Assembly: GCA_021654635.1 (NCBI GenBank)
Contig: AP025179.1
Span: 806,001-870,000 of the forward strand
Direction: 5' to 3'
From: Mycobacterium kiyosense
GTDB lineage: Bacteria; Actinomycetota; Actinomycetes; Mycobacteriales; Mycobacteriaceae
DNA: 64,000 nt
In this document: positions 11,566 to 20,056 of the stretch, piece after piece
Numbering within the stretch: the stretch's first letter is position 1
How the letters are laid out: the number at the start of each line of letters is the position of its first letter
Position numbers and translations under genes: made by a program
Notes under the pieces: generated by a model
What the model saw: only the letters and a program-made list of their open reading frames with translations
Told to the model about the DNA's origin: nothing
The model's database searches: none

Positions 11566-12065
11566 TGGACGCCGCCCCGCCGGGGGCGGTGATCACCACC
11601 CCCGCCGCCGAATTGCTGGCGCGGTTGCAGGACCGGCACGGTCCGGTGATGTTCCACCAGTCCGGCGGTTGCTGCGACGGCTCCTCGCCGATGTGTTACC
11701 CGCTCGGTGACTTCTTGGTCGGCGATCGCGACGTGTTGCTCAGTGTGCTCGACGTCGGTGCCGACGGGGTGCCGGTGTGGATCTCCGGTCCGCAGTACGA
11801 AGTCTGGAAACACACCCAGCTGGTCATCGACGTGGTGGCAGGCCGGGGCAGCGGGTTCAGCCTGGAAGCGCCGGAAGGCATCCGGTTCCTCAGCCGCGGC
11901 CGGGTGTATTCGGACACGGAAAGCGCACTGCGGCAAGGCGAGCCGGTGATCACGGGTGCGGCCTATGAGCGTGGCGAGCGGCCGCCGACTCGTGGTCATG
12001 TTGTGACCTGGAAACCCGAAGGGCGCGCCGCAAACGTGCCCGAACCCGGCAAGGCGACTCGCTAA
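11565..12065 (+). CDS. DUF779 protein (Rv0459-like)
   Basis: Protein of 166 residues of the DUF779 family, which in many genomes sits beside aldehyde or alcohol dehydrogenases, as here. It has the family signature HQSGGCCDGSSPMC, a Cys/His group that may hold a metal, and the conserved run YEVWKHTQLVIDVV. The start overlaps the dehydrogenase stop in TGATG. The molecular function is unknown; metal delivery or accessory action for the dehydrogenase is a guess from context. Confidence 0.88.
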   Translation: MDAAPPGAVITTPAAELLARLQDRHGPVMFHQSGGCCDGSSPMCYPLGDFLVGDRDVLLSVLDVGADGVPVWISGPQYEVWKHTQLVIDVVAGRGSGFSLEAPEGIRFLSRGRVYSDTESALRQGEPVITGAAYERGERPPTRGHVVTWKPEGRAANVPEPGKATR

Positions 12066-12076
12066 GGTCGTACACC

Positions 12077-12355
12077 GTGATTCCCCTTCCGCGCGCCTGG
12101 CTGCTTGCCGGCGGCATGCTGATCGGCAGCGCGGTCGGTCAGATCCTCGCGGTGGCGTGCAGCGTGCTGAGTCCGGCCCGGTAACGCCCGGACGTGGCGA
12201 TCGCACTGGTGGTCAGCGTGCCCAGCGTGATCGGTCTGGCGGTGATCCTGTTCTCCGGACGCCGCTGGGTCACCCTGCTCGGCGCCGCCATCCTGGCGCT
12301 GGGACCCGGCTGGTTCGGCATGCTCGCCGCCCTACAGGTGGTCTCGCGTGGCTGA
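12077..12355 (+). pseudogene. Small hydrophobic membrane protein (Rv0460-like) with in-frame stop
   Basis: One reading frame from GTG 12077 to TGA 12355 (93 codons) encodes a two-segment hydrophobic protein like M. tuberculosis Rv0460 as recalled: an N-terminal part ending SVLSPAR and a C-terminal part starting VAIALVVSVP. A TAA at 12182-12184 splits it; a C in place of the first T would give Gln. A GTG at 12194 could restart the second half. It lies 11 bases after the DUF779 gene, and the next gene starts at 12348 inside its end. Either a real nonsense mutation or a base error. Confidence 0.6.
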
Positions 12356-12986
12356 GCAGGAAAGCGAATCCAACCCGGGTACCGAACCGTTCGTCCCGGA
12401 TTTCGACACCGGCGACGTCCCGGTGTCACCGAAGTACGACGCGGGCGAACCGTCGGTGGCGTTCGTGCCGAACTTCGACGACACCGACTCGCAGCCGTTT
12501 CTGCCGTTGGCCGGCCTGACGGCCGAGCAGATGAAGCCGGATGCGCCGCAGCAACCCGAGCAGCCGGAGTCCGCAGCGGCCACGATCACACCGCAGGACG
12601 GGCCGGCGGAACCGGCGGAACCGGCGGAGCCGCCCGGGCCGGTCACCGTGCCGGGGCGCTACGTCTACCTGAAGTGGTGGAAGTTCCTGCTGGTGCTGCT
12701 GGGCGTGTGGGCGTTCGCCGCGGTGTTCGGGCTCAGCCTGTTCTACTGGTGGTATCACGACCTGGACAAGACCCCGTCGGTGTTCGCGGTGTTCGGCTAC
12801 GTCGTCGCCTGCACCGTGGCCGGGCTGATCCTGGCGATGGTGGAGTCCAAGCCGCTGATCGCGGCGCTGGCGATCGCGGTGATGTCGGCGCCGTTCGCCT
12901 CGGTGTGGGCCGCGGCCCCGCTGTACGGTTCGTACTACTGCGACCGGGTGACGACACCGTGCCTGTTCGGCGTACTTCCGTATTAG
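12348..12986 (+). CDS. Pro/Glu-rich membrane protein (Rv0461-like)
   Basis: A 212-residue protein: the first 100 or so residues are acidic and Pro/Glu-rich with repeated PAEPAE units, the rest is three hydrophobic segments starting at KWWKFLLVLLGVW. It is probably an inner-membrane protein with a cytoplasmic disordered N-terminus. The GTG start overlaps the end of the preceding small membrane gene, so it belongs to the operon starting at the aldehyde dehydrogenase. The function is unknown. Confidence 0.82.
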   Translation: MAEQESESNPGTEPFVPDFDTGDVPVSPKYDAGEPSVAFVPNFDDTDSQPFLPLAGLTAEQMKPDAPQQPEQPESAAATITPQDGPAEPAEPAEPPGPVTVPGRYVYLKWWKFLLVLLGVWAFAAVFGLSLFYWWYHDLDKTPSVFAVFGYVVACTVAGLILAMVESKPLIAALAIAVMSAPFASVWAAAPLYGSYYCDRVTTPCLFGVLPY

Positions 12987-13029
12987 CCGCTTGAGATTGG
13001 CTGCCGGTGGCGACCGCGCCACCGGCCGT

Positions 13030-13042
13030 TAGGGTAGGGTCC
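13030..13042 (+). promoter_or_regulatory. -10 box of lpdC, probably leaderless
   Basis: The sequence TAGGGTAGGGT occurs at 13030-13040 directly before the GTG at 13043. A TAGGGT hexamer at 13030-13035 places the transcript start 7-8 bases downstream, on the GTG itself, and no ribosome-binding site is present. This is the usual layout of a leaderless mycobacterial mRNA. Confidence 0.6.
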
Positions 13043-14440
13043 GTGACCCACTATGACGTCGTCGTTCTCGGAGCAGGTCCCGGCGGATATGTCGCAGCCA
13101 TTCGTGCCGCGCAGCTCGGGTTGAACACCGCCATCATCGAACCGAAATACTGGGGCGGCGTCTGCCTCAACGTCGGCTGCATCCCGTCAAAGGCGTTGTT
13201 GCGCAATGCCGAGCTCGCACACATCTTCACCAGGGAAGCCAAGGTTTTCGGCATCAGCGGCGAGGTCACCTTCGACTACGGTGCCGCCTTCGACCGCAGC
13301 CGCAAAGTGGCCGAGGGCCGGGTGGCGGGCGTGCACTACCTGATGAAGAAGAACAAGATCACCGAGATCCACGGATACGGCAAGTTCACCGACTCCAACT
13401 CGATCTCGGTGGAACTCAACGACGATGGCGGGACACAGGAAGTCACGTTCGACAACGCCATCATCGCCACCGGCGCCAGCACCCGGCTGGTTCCCGGCAC
13501 GTCGTTGTCGGAGAACGTGGTGACCTACGAGAAGCTGATCCTGACCCGGGAGCTGCCCAAGTCGATCATCATCGCCGGCGCCGGCGCCATCGGCATGGAG
13601 TTCGGCTACATGCTGAAAAACTACGGCGTCGACGTGACCATCGTGGAATTCCTGCCGCGCGCACTGCCCAACGAGGACGCCGACGCGTCCAAAGAGGTCG
13701 AGAAGCAATTCAAGAAACTGGGCGTCAAGATCCTCACCGGCACCAAAGTCGAGTCCATCAGCGACGACGGGTCCCAAGTGACGGTGACGGTCAGCAAGGA
13801 CGGCAAGTCCGAGGAACTCAAAGCCGAAAAAGTGTTGCAGGCCATCGGTTTTGCGCCGAACGTCGAGGGCTACGGACTGGACGCGGCCGGCGTGGAGCTG
13901 ACCGACCGCAAAGCGATCGGCATCACCGACTACATGCAGACCTCGGTGCCGCACATCTACGCGATCGGCGACGTCACCGGTAAGTTGCAGCTGGCCCATG
14001 TGGCCGAGGCCCAAGGCGTGGTCGCTGCCGAAACCATCGGCGGAGCAGAGACTTTGGCGCTGGGCGACTACCGCATGATGCCGCGGGCTACATTCTGTCA
14101 ACCCAACGTGGCCAGTTTCGGGCTCACCGAGGAGCAGGCCCGCGACGAGGGTTACGACGTGGTGGTGGCCAAGTTCCCGTTCACCGCAAACGCCAAGGCG
14201 CACGGCGTCGGGGACCCGAGCGGGTTCGTGAAGCTGATCGCCGACGGTAAGTACGGCGAACTGATCGGCGGGCACCTGGTCGGCCACGATGTGTCCGAGC
14301 TGCTGCCCGAGCTCACCCTGGCGCAGAAATGGGACCTCACCGCCACCGAGTTGGCCCGCAACGTGCACACCCACCCGACCATGTCCGAGGCGCTGCAGGA
14401 GTGCTTCCACGGGCTGATCGGCCACATGATCAACTTCTAA
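13043..14440 (+). CDS. lpdC: Dihydrolipoyl dehydrogenase
   Basis: E3 subunit shared by the pyruvate dehydrogenase complex and, in mycobacteria, the peroxynitrite reductase system; it reoxidises dihydrolipoamide with FAD and NAD. It has 465 residues. The FAD site is GAGPGG at residues 10-15, the redox disulfide is C41-LNVG-C46, the NAD site is [11 protein letters not shown] and the C-terminal His-Glu pair lies in HPTMSE. The GTG at 13043 gives the family length; upstream codons in frame are not supported. It is nearly identical over long runs to recalled M. tuberculosis LpdC (Rv0462). Confidence 0.96.
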   Translation: MTHYDVVVLGAGPGGYVAAIRAAQLGLNTAIIEPKYWGGVCLNVGCIPSKALLRNAELAHIFTREAKVFGISGEVTFDYGAAFDRSRKVAEGRVAGVHYLMKKNKITEIHGYGKFTDSNSISVELNDDGGTQEVTFDNAIIATGASTRLVPGTSLSENVVTYEKLILTRELPKSIIIAGAGAIGMEFGYMLKNYGVDVTIVEFLPRALPNEDADASKEVEKQFKKLGVKILTGTKVESISDDGSQVTVTVSKDGKSEELKAEKVLQAIGFAPNVEGYGLDAAGVELTDRKAIGITDYMQTSVPHIYAIGDVTGKLQLAHVAEAQGVVAAETIGGAETLALGDYRMMPRATFCQPNVASFGLTEEQARDEGYDVVVAKFPFTANAKAHGVGDPSGFVKLIADGKYGELIGGHLVGHDVSELLPELTLAQKWDLTATELARNVHTHPTMSEALQECFHGLIGHMINF

Positions 14441-14608
14441 GAGTCCCGACTCCCGGGTGCCCCACCGGGTCGGCGCCGCACGCGAAACTCATTGATTGCA
14501 AGCGGTTGCTATGAATTGCGCTGTCGTGCGCGCAGCTTTGTAGAACAACGAGTCTCCGGAAACTAATGTCCGCATCAGGTGGGGACACAACCCGGAGGAC
14601 GGAACCCC

Positions 14609-15052
14609 ATGACAATCAAGGCTTTTCCCGCGGTGATCGCGCTAATGGCCGGACTGGGCCTGATTGCGGCCCCTGCCCCGGCGCAGGCCGAAGCCCTGAT
14701 GGCGGACGGCACATACCACTACGCCGACGACGACGGTGACACCGGGACCTGGACCATCCGGACCACCTGCGCCCCGCACTGCGTCGCCCACGTGACGACC
14801 GCATCGGGACGAAGTTTCGATGCCCGATTGGAGAACGGCCGTTTCGTCAGTTTCCGGTTGATCCCGGACGGTCTGGAATGCCCGACGTACCTGGCCTCGG
14901 AAGTCGTGCTCGGCGGCGGAACGCATCCGGTGCTCGTCACGCAATGGTGGGATCCCATCACGCTCAGCGGGGAAGTCGAGTTCTCGCACAGCGCCCCGCC
15001 GTGCGCCCTCGACGATCAACACGACCGATTCACCCTGACCCGGATCGGCTGA
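14609..15052 (+). CDS. Secreted protein, four cysteines, WDP motif
   Basis: A 147-residue exported protein from ATG 14609, preceded by GGAGGA at about 14594. The signal peptide ends near AQAEA. The mature part has four Cys (TTCAPHC, LECPT, PPCAL) and a QWWDPITLSG motif. It shares this architecture with the protein at 22029-22457 (G-x-Y start, C-x3-C pair, NG-containing strand, WDP-x-TL-x-G, late Cys), so the two look like distant paralogues. I know no function; the cell envelope or medium is the likely location. Confidence 0.8.
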   Translation: MTIKAFPAVIALMAGLGLIAAPAPAQAEALMADGTYHYADDDGDTGTWTIRTTCAPHCVAHVTTASGRSFDARLENGRFVSFRLIPDGLECPTYLASEVVLGGGTHPVLVTQWWDPITLSGEVEFSHSAPPCALDDQHDRFTLTRIG

Positions 15053-15117
15053 TCGGGGACCCAAGCCGTTCCGCGGGTGGCGCAGGCGGCCGCGCGAGAT
15101 ACCATCGCCAGGTGTTC

Positions 15118-15411
15118 ATGTCCCGCAACGACGAGCCGCGGTACCCCGCCGTGGCGGTAGGCGTGATCGGCGGGTTGATCGTCGGCTACGTGCTGTGGCT
15201 GATCGCCATCACCGTCGGCGACGACGTCACCACAGTCGCCAAATGGAGCCTGGCGGTGCTGATCGGGTCGGCCGCGCTGGCCGTCGGGGCGGTTATCGGG
15301 GGCCTGGTGATGCGCCTGCGCCGCAAGCACGGCTGGGCGGCGTTCGCGTTCGCGGTGCCCGTGCTTCCGGTGTTGTTGACGCTGGCGCTGCTGGCCAACG
15401 TCTATTTGTGA
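15118..15411 (+). CDS. Small membrane protein (Rv0463-like)
   Basis: A 97-residue protein with three hydrophobic segments and a short cytoplasmic loop RLRRKHGW between the second and third. The ATG at 15118 gives the same length as recalled M. tuberculosis Rv0463. Its end overlaps by 10 bases the 3' end of the convergent gene 15402-15977. The function is unknown. Confidence 0.82.
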   Translation: MSRNDEPRYPAVAVGVIGGLIVGYVLWLIAITVGDDVTTVAKWSLAVLIGSAALAVGAVIGGLVMRLRRKHGWAAFAFAVPVLPVLLTLALLANVYL

Positions 15412-15977
15412 TCGGCCGGGTTGTCCAGCGGGATTCCCAGCGCCGAGATGGTCGCGGCCAGCCCGTCGTATTGCGTTGCTAGCAAGCAGAATTCGATGAG
15501 CCGGGGCCGGTTGAGATGCGCGGCCAGCTGCTGCCAGGTCCCGGCGCTGATGGTGCGGTCCTTGATCAGCTCGTCGGTCGCGTTCAGCAGCGCCTGCTGG
15601 CGGGCGCTGAGCACCTTGCGGGGTCCTTCGCCGTCCGGCGCGTCGGGCCAGGCGAAGATCGCGGCTTGGGCCTGAGCGTCCAGACCGGCCTTGCGGGCCA
15701 TCCCGCGATGGTGCTGCAGTTCGTACTCGCAGGAGCGCAGATGCCCGACCCGCAGGATCACCAACTCGGTGTCGATGGTGGGCAGCCGGCCACGCATCAA
15801 CCGACCGGAGTACACCGCCCAGGTCCAGAACAGCGCCTGGCGCGAACCCAGGGTGGTGAACAGGTGCATCTCCGGCGCCCGCACCTTGCGCGCGGCCAAC
15901 TTCGCGACGACCCAGTTGAGCGGTCCCAGCTCACGCAGCCGGCCCGGTGGGATGCGCGCGACCTCGTTGCCGGTCAT
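15402..15977 (-). CDS. Carboxymuconolactone decarboxylase/AhpD-like protein (Rv0464c-like)
   Basis: A 191-residue protein of the CMD/AhpD-like family, whose members have decarboxylase or peroxidase-type activity. The core helix motif is ELVILRVGHLRSCEYELQHH, with a single Cys in place of the CxxC of true AhpD, so alkylhydroperoxidase chemistry is doubtful. The ATG overlaps the stop of ramB in ATGA (15974-15977), so it is translated with ramB. The length matches recalled Rv0464c. Confidence 0.85.
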   Translation of the reverse strand: MTGNEVARIPPGRLRELGPLNWVVAKLAARKVRAPEMHLFTTLGSRQALFWTWAVYSGRLMRGRLPTIDTELVILRVGHLRSCEYELQHHRGMARKAGLDAQAQAAIFAWPDAPDGEGPRKVLSARQQALLNATDELIKDRTISAGTWQQLAAHLNRPRLIEFCLLATQYDGLAATISALGIPLDNPADHK

Positions 15978-17392
15978 GCCTGCTGCACCAGGTAGGGCGA
16001 CACCGTGCTGCGGTGCTCGTCTAGGTCCAGTGCGCGCCCGAGGGCCGGGAAGGCGCGCTGCGGGCAGTTGTCGCGTTCGCAGACCCGGCAACCCGTGCCG
16101 ATCGGTGTGCTGACATTGCCCGACAAGTCGAGTCCTTCCGAGTAGACGAGCCGGTTGGCGTGGCGAAGTTCGCAGCCGAGCCCGATCGCGAAGGTTTTCC
16201 CGGGCTGACCATACCGGGCCGCCCGCCGCTCGACGGTGCGGGCCACCCACATGTAGTTGCGGCCGTCGGGCATTTGCGCGATCTGCACCAGGATCTTGCC
16301 CGGGTTGGCGAAGGTCTCGTAGACGTTCCACAGCGGGCAGGTGCCGCCGGTGGAGGAGAAGTGAAATCCGGTGGCCGACTGGCGTTTTGACATGTTGCCG
16401 GCCCGGTCCACCCGCACGAACGACAGCGGCACGCCGCGCATCGAGGGCCGCTGCAGGGTGGAGAGCCGGTGCGCGATGGTCTCGTAGCTGACCGAGTAGA
16501 AGGCGGACAGTCGCTCGACGTCGTAGCGGAAGTTCTCCGCCACGTCGTGGAACTGGCGGTAGGGCAGCACGGTGGCGGCGGCGAAGTAGTTGGCTAGCCC
16601 TAGCCGGGCCAGGGTGCGCGACTCGTCGCTGGTGAACTTGCCCTGCTCGACCAGGCTGTCGATGAGCTCGCCGAACTCCAGGTAGGCCAGTTCGGCGGCC
16701 ATCTTGAACACCTGCTGCCCGGACGCCAGGTGGTTGCTCATCTCCAGCGTCTTGGTAGCAGGGTCGTAACGATGCAGCACGTTCTCGCCCAAATCGATGC
16801 GCCGGGTGACGTGCACCCCGTGCACCTCGGTGAGCCGGCGGGTGAGCTCGCGGGCCAGGTCGCCGTGGTGCATCCGCATCTTGACGGTCAGCTCTTCGGC
16901 GGCGGTGTCGAGTTCGTGCAGATAGTTCTGGCGCTGGTAGAAGTAGTCGCGCACCTCTTCGTGCGGCATGGTGATCGATCCGCTGCCGCTGCTGCCGTCG
17001 AAATAGCGCTCCTCGGTGGCGGCGGCCAGCTGGGCGGCGGTGATCCGGTAGCGCCGGTGCAGGTTCACCATGGCGCGGGCCAGGCTCGGGTGGGAGTTGA
17101 CCAGCTCGGCGATCTCGGTGGGGTCGACGTCGATGTCCAGGTCGCGGTCCATCGTCACTTCGCGCAGCTCGGCGACCAGGCGGGTGTCGTCCTGGGAGGC
17201 GAAGAAGGTGGCGTCGACCCCGAACACCTCGGTGATCCGCAGCAGCACGGCCACCGTCAGCGGCCGGACGTCGTGCTCGATCTGGTTGAGGTAACTCGGT
17301 GAGATGCCCAGCATCTGGGCCAGTGCGGCCTGGCTGAATCCGCGCTCGCCGCGCAGCTGGCGGATCCGCGAGCCGACGTATGTCTTGGACAC
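15974..17392 (-). CDS. ramB: RamB, XRE-family regulator of acetate/glyoxylate genes
   Basis: A 472-residue regulator that in mycobacteria and corynebacteria represses isocitrate lyase and its own gene. The N-terminal helix-turn-helix spans about residues 8-62 (FSQAALAQMLGISPSYLNQ); the middle is an IrrE-like fold (AAELAYLEFGELIDS); the C-terminus has a Cys cluster CRVCERDNC of the short-chain fatty-acid regulator type. The start is GTG 17392 (SKTYVGSRIRQLRG), matching recalled Rv0465c; upstream codons in frame have no support. It is divergent from the thioesterase gene, and the shared spacer carries several TTTGCGAA-like words that may be autoregulatory operators. Confidence 0.95.
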   Translation of the reverse strand: MSKTYVGSRIRQLRGERGFSQAALAQMLGISPSYLNQIEHDVRPLTVAVLLRITEVFGVDATFFASQDDTRLVAELREVTMDRDLDIDVDPTEIAELVNSHPSLARAMVNLHRRYRITAAQLAAATEERYFDGSSGSGSITMPHEEVRDYFYQRQNYLHELDTAAEELTVKMRMHHGDLARELTRRLTEVHGVHVTRRIDLGENVLHRYDPATKTLEMSNHLASGQQVFKMAAELAYLEFGELIDSLVEQGKFTSDESRTLARLGLANYFAAATVLPYRQFHDVAENFRYDVERLSAFYSVSYETIAHRLSTLQRPSMRGVPLSFVRVDRAGNMSKRQSATGFHFSSTGGTCPLWNVYETFANPGKILVQIAQMPDGRNYMWVARTVERRAARYGQPGKTFAIGLGCELRHANRLVYSEGLDLSGNVSTPIGTGCRVCERDNCPQRAFPALGRALDLDEHRSTVSPYLVQQA

Positions 17393-17422
17393 CCATCGGA
17401 GCCTAAAGGAACCCGAACCGGT

Positions 17423-17464
17423 TTGCGAAGGCCGTCTTCGCAGAGTTTGCAGTTGGTGTTTGCG
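17423..17464. promoter_or_regulatory. Candidate RamB operator region (ramB promoter)
   Basis: Within 42 bases upstream of ramB lie TTGCGAA (17423-17429), TTCGCAG (17437-17443), TTTGCA (17446-17451) and TTTGCG (17459-17464). These resemble the TTCGCAA words before aceA and the TTTGCAAA-type motif known for RamB. Autoregulation is established for the family; that these words are the sites is inferred. Confidence 0.45.
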
Positions 17465-17545
17465 CCCCGCCGTTTGGCATGATTCGCATCGGCTTTCCTG
17501 GGTAAACCCGAGGAGCACTACGAGGAGGGGACAGGGACCACCGCC

Positions 17546-18340
17546 ATGAGCCTGGACAAAGAGTTGATGCCGGTGCCCGACGGTCACCCCGATGTGTTCG
17601 ACCGCGAATGGCCGCTGCGCGTAGGCGACATCGACCGGACCGGGCGGCTGCGGCTGGACGCCGCGTGCCGGCACATCCAGGACATCGGCCAGGACCAGTT
17701 GCGGGAGCTGGGTTTCGAGGAGACCCACCCGCTGTGGATCGTCCGGCGCACCATGGTCGACCTGATCCGGCCCATCGAGTTTCAGGACATGCTGCGGTGT
17801 CGGCGCTGGTGTTCGGGTACCTCGAACCGGTGGTGCGAGATGCGGGTGCGGATCGACGGCCGCAAGGGCGGCTTGATCGAGTCCGAGGCGTTCTGGATCC
17901 ATGTCAACAAGGAGACCGAGATGCCGGCGCGCATCGCCGACGACTTCCTGGCCGGTTTGCACAAGACCACGTCGGTGGAGCGGCTGCGCTGGAAGGGTTA
18001 CCTGAAACCGGGCAGCCGGGACGACGCGGCCGAGATCCACGAGTTTCCGGTCCGGGTCACCGACATCGACCTGTTCGACCACATGAACAACTCGGTCTAC
18101 TGGAGTGTGGTCGAGGACTACCTGGCTTCCCACACCGAGCTGATGAACGGCCCACTGCGGGTGACCATCGAGCACGAGGCGCCCGTCGCGCTGGGCGACA
18201 AGCTGGAGATCATCTCCCACGTCCACCCGGCCGGTTCCACCGACAAGTTCGGTCCCGGGCTGGCCGACCGGACTGTTACAACGCTCACATATGCGGTTGG
18301 CGACGAGACGAAAGCGGTCGCCGCGCTGTTCGCTCTCTAA
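17546..18340 (+). CDS. Acyl-ACP thioesterase family protein (Rv0466-like)
   Basis: A 264-residue double-hotdog protein of the FatA-type acyl-ACP thioesterase family, releasing fatty acids from acyl carrier. The first hotdog contains VGDIDRTGRLRLDAACRHIQD and the second FPVRVTDIDLFDHMNNSVYW, the segment where plant enzymes place the catalytic Asn/His. The ATG at 17546 is preceded by GGAGGGGAC about 13 bases away. It diverges from ramB and precedes aceA in the same direction, which fits lipid metabolism. Confidence 0.87.
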   Translation: MSLDKELMPVPDGHPDVFDREWPLRVGDIDRTGRLRLDAACRHIQDIGQDQLRELGFEETHPLWIVRRTMVDLIRPIEFQDMLRCRRWCSGTSNRWCEMRVRIDGRKGGLIESEAFWIHVNKETEMPARIADDFLAGLHKTTSVERLRWKGYLKPGSRDDAAEIHEFPVRVTDIDLFDHMNNSVYWSVVEDYLASHTELMNGPLRVTIEHEAPVALGDKLEIISHVHPAGSTDKFGPGLADRTVTTLTYAVGDETKAVAALFAL

Positions 18341-18429
18341 CAGTACGAGCGTCCCGTTAAAGCGTCCGTGACCTGCGGATTTGGGGTTACTGACCGGTAG
18401 CTTCTGAACCGGTTCAGTTCGTTGCCGCC

Positions 18430-18476
18430 TTCGCAATATTCGCAAAATGACCACAAGTCATAGCCGAAATTCGCAA
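18430..18476. promoter_or_regulatory. Candidate RamB operators upstream of aceA
   Basis: Three exact TTCGCAA words lie at 18430-18436, 18439-18445 and 18470-18476, the first two 9 bases apart. They sit 140-186 bases before the aceA start. RamB is the known repressor of aceA in mycobacteria, and similar words precede ramB itself, so they are good operator candidates; binding is inferred. Confidence 0.5.
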
Positions 18477-18615
18477 GTGAAATGGGTGGACCAGCAGGAA
18501 TGGGCTATGCCAAGGTCGTGTTAGCACACGAGTGAAGTCGAGGCTGGCACACCGCCGGGCAGCGGTCGCGGCCTCGAAAGATTCGGCAACGCAATCACCG
18601 GTAAGGAGCCGTCCA

Positions 18616-19904
18616 ATGTCTGTCGTTGGAACCCCCAAGAGCGCTGAGCAGATCCAGCACGACTGGGACCACAACCCCCGCTGGAAGGGTGTCACCCGCA
18701 CCTACACCCCCGCAGGACGTCGTCGCGCTGCAAGGCCACGTCGTCGAGGAGCACACCCTGGCCCGCCGCGGCGCAGAGGTGCTCTGGGAGCAACTGCACG
18801 AGATGGACTTCGTCAACGCGCTCGGTGCGCTGACCGGCAACATGGCCGTACAGCAGGTCCGCGCCGGCCTCAAGGCCATCTACCTGTCCGGTTGGCAGGT
18901 CGCCGGTGACGCGAACCTGTCCGGCCCACACCTACCCCGACCAGAGCCTCTACCCGGCCAACTCGGTCCCGCAGGTGGTGCGCCGGATCAACAACGCGCT
19001 GCTGCGCGCCGACGAGATCGCCAAGATTGAGAACGACCGCTCGGTGGACAACTGGCTGGCCCCGATCGTGGCCGACGGTGAGGCCGGCTTCGGCGGTGCC
19101 CTCAACGTCTACGAGCTGCAGAAGGCGATGATCGCCGCCGGTGTCGCCGGTTCGCACTGGGAGGACCAGCTGGCCTCGGAGAAGAAGTGCGGCCACCTCG
19201 GTGGCAAGGTGCTGATCCCCACCCAGCAGCACATCCGCACGTTGACGTCTGCCCGGCTCGCGGCTGACGTGGCCGGTGTCCCCACCGTCGTCATCGCGCG
19301 GACCGACGCCGAGGCCGCCACGCTGATCACCTCCGACGTCGACGAGCGGGACCGCCCGTTCATCACCGGCGAGCGCACCAACGAGGGCTTCTACCGGGTC
19401 AAGAACGGCCTCGAGCCCTGCATCGCCCGCGCCAAGGCCTACGCGCCGTACGCCGACCTGATCTGGATGGAGACCGGCACCCCGGACCTGGAGCTGGCCC
19501 GCAAGTTCGCCGAGGGCGTCAAGAGCGAGTTCCCCGACCAGCTGCTGGCCTACAACTGCTCGCCGTCGTTCAACTGGCGCAAGCACCTCGACGACGACAC
19601 CATCGCGAAGTTCCAGAAGGAACTCGGTGCGATGGGCTTCAAGTTCCAGTTCATCACGCTGGCCGGCTTCCACGCCCTGAACTACTCGATGTTCGATCTG
19701 GCCCACGGCTACGCCCGCAGGCAGATGAGCGCCTACGTCGAGTTGCAGGAGCGCGAGTTCGCCGCCGAGGAGCGCGGCTACACCGCCACCAAGCACCAGC
19801 GCGAGGTCGGTGCGGGGTACTTCGACCGCATCGCCACCACGGTGGACCCCACTTCGTCCACGACGGCGCTGGCCGGCTCGACCGAAGAGGGCCAGTTCCA
19901 CTGA
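18616..19904 (+). pseudogene. aceA: Isocitrate lyase, two frameshifts as read
   Basis: Isocitrate lyase splits isocitrate to glyoxylate and succinate in the glyoxylate shunt. The ATG at 18616 follows AAGGAG (18603-18608). The first frame gives [13 protein letters not shown] and is lost at a run of five C (18707-18711); the second frame gives [13 protein letters not shown] and is lost at CCC (18925-18927); the third runs [12 protein letters not shown] to the stop and holds the active-site KKCGH. Removing one C at each run restores 428 codons, exactly the recalled Icl1 length. Two single-C insertions in homopolymers suggest sequence errors. Upstream TTCGCAA words fit RamB control. Confidence 0.93.
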
Positions 19905-19986
19905 TCCGGTAGTTCGCCGAGCAGAGTCTGCTCGTGCGGGAAGGCCAGTGGCGAGCCGGGCGACCCCCGGTTCGCGCTGAAGTAGC

Positions 19987-20021
19987 ATAGGCCCCGCCCG
20001 GTCACCCTGGGCGGGGCCTAT
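19987..20021 (+). terminator. Hairpin terminator after aceA
   Basis: A perfect 13-base-pair stem, ATAGGCCCCGCCC (19987-19999) with GGGCGGGGCCTAT (20009-20021), encloses a 9-base loop between aceA and fadB2. There is no U tract, as is common for mycobacterial terminators. Confidence 0.7.
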
Positions 20022-20056
20022 TGCGGTGCAAGATAATTCGGGCGACGGAGATGACA

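Noticed and set aside
17543..18454. N-terminal extension of RamB to 18454
   Set aside because: The extension is antisense to the thioesterase gene; the conserved protein starts at GTG 17392.
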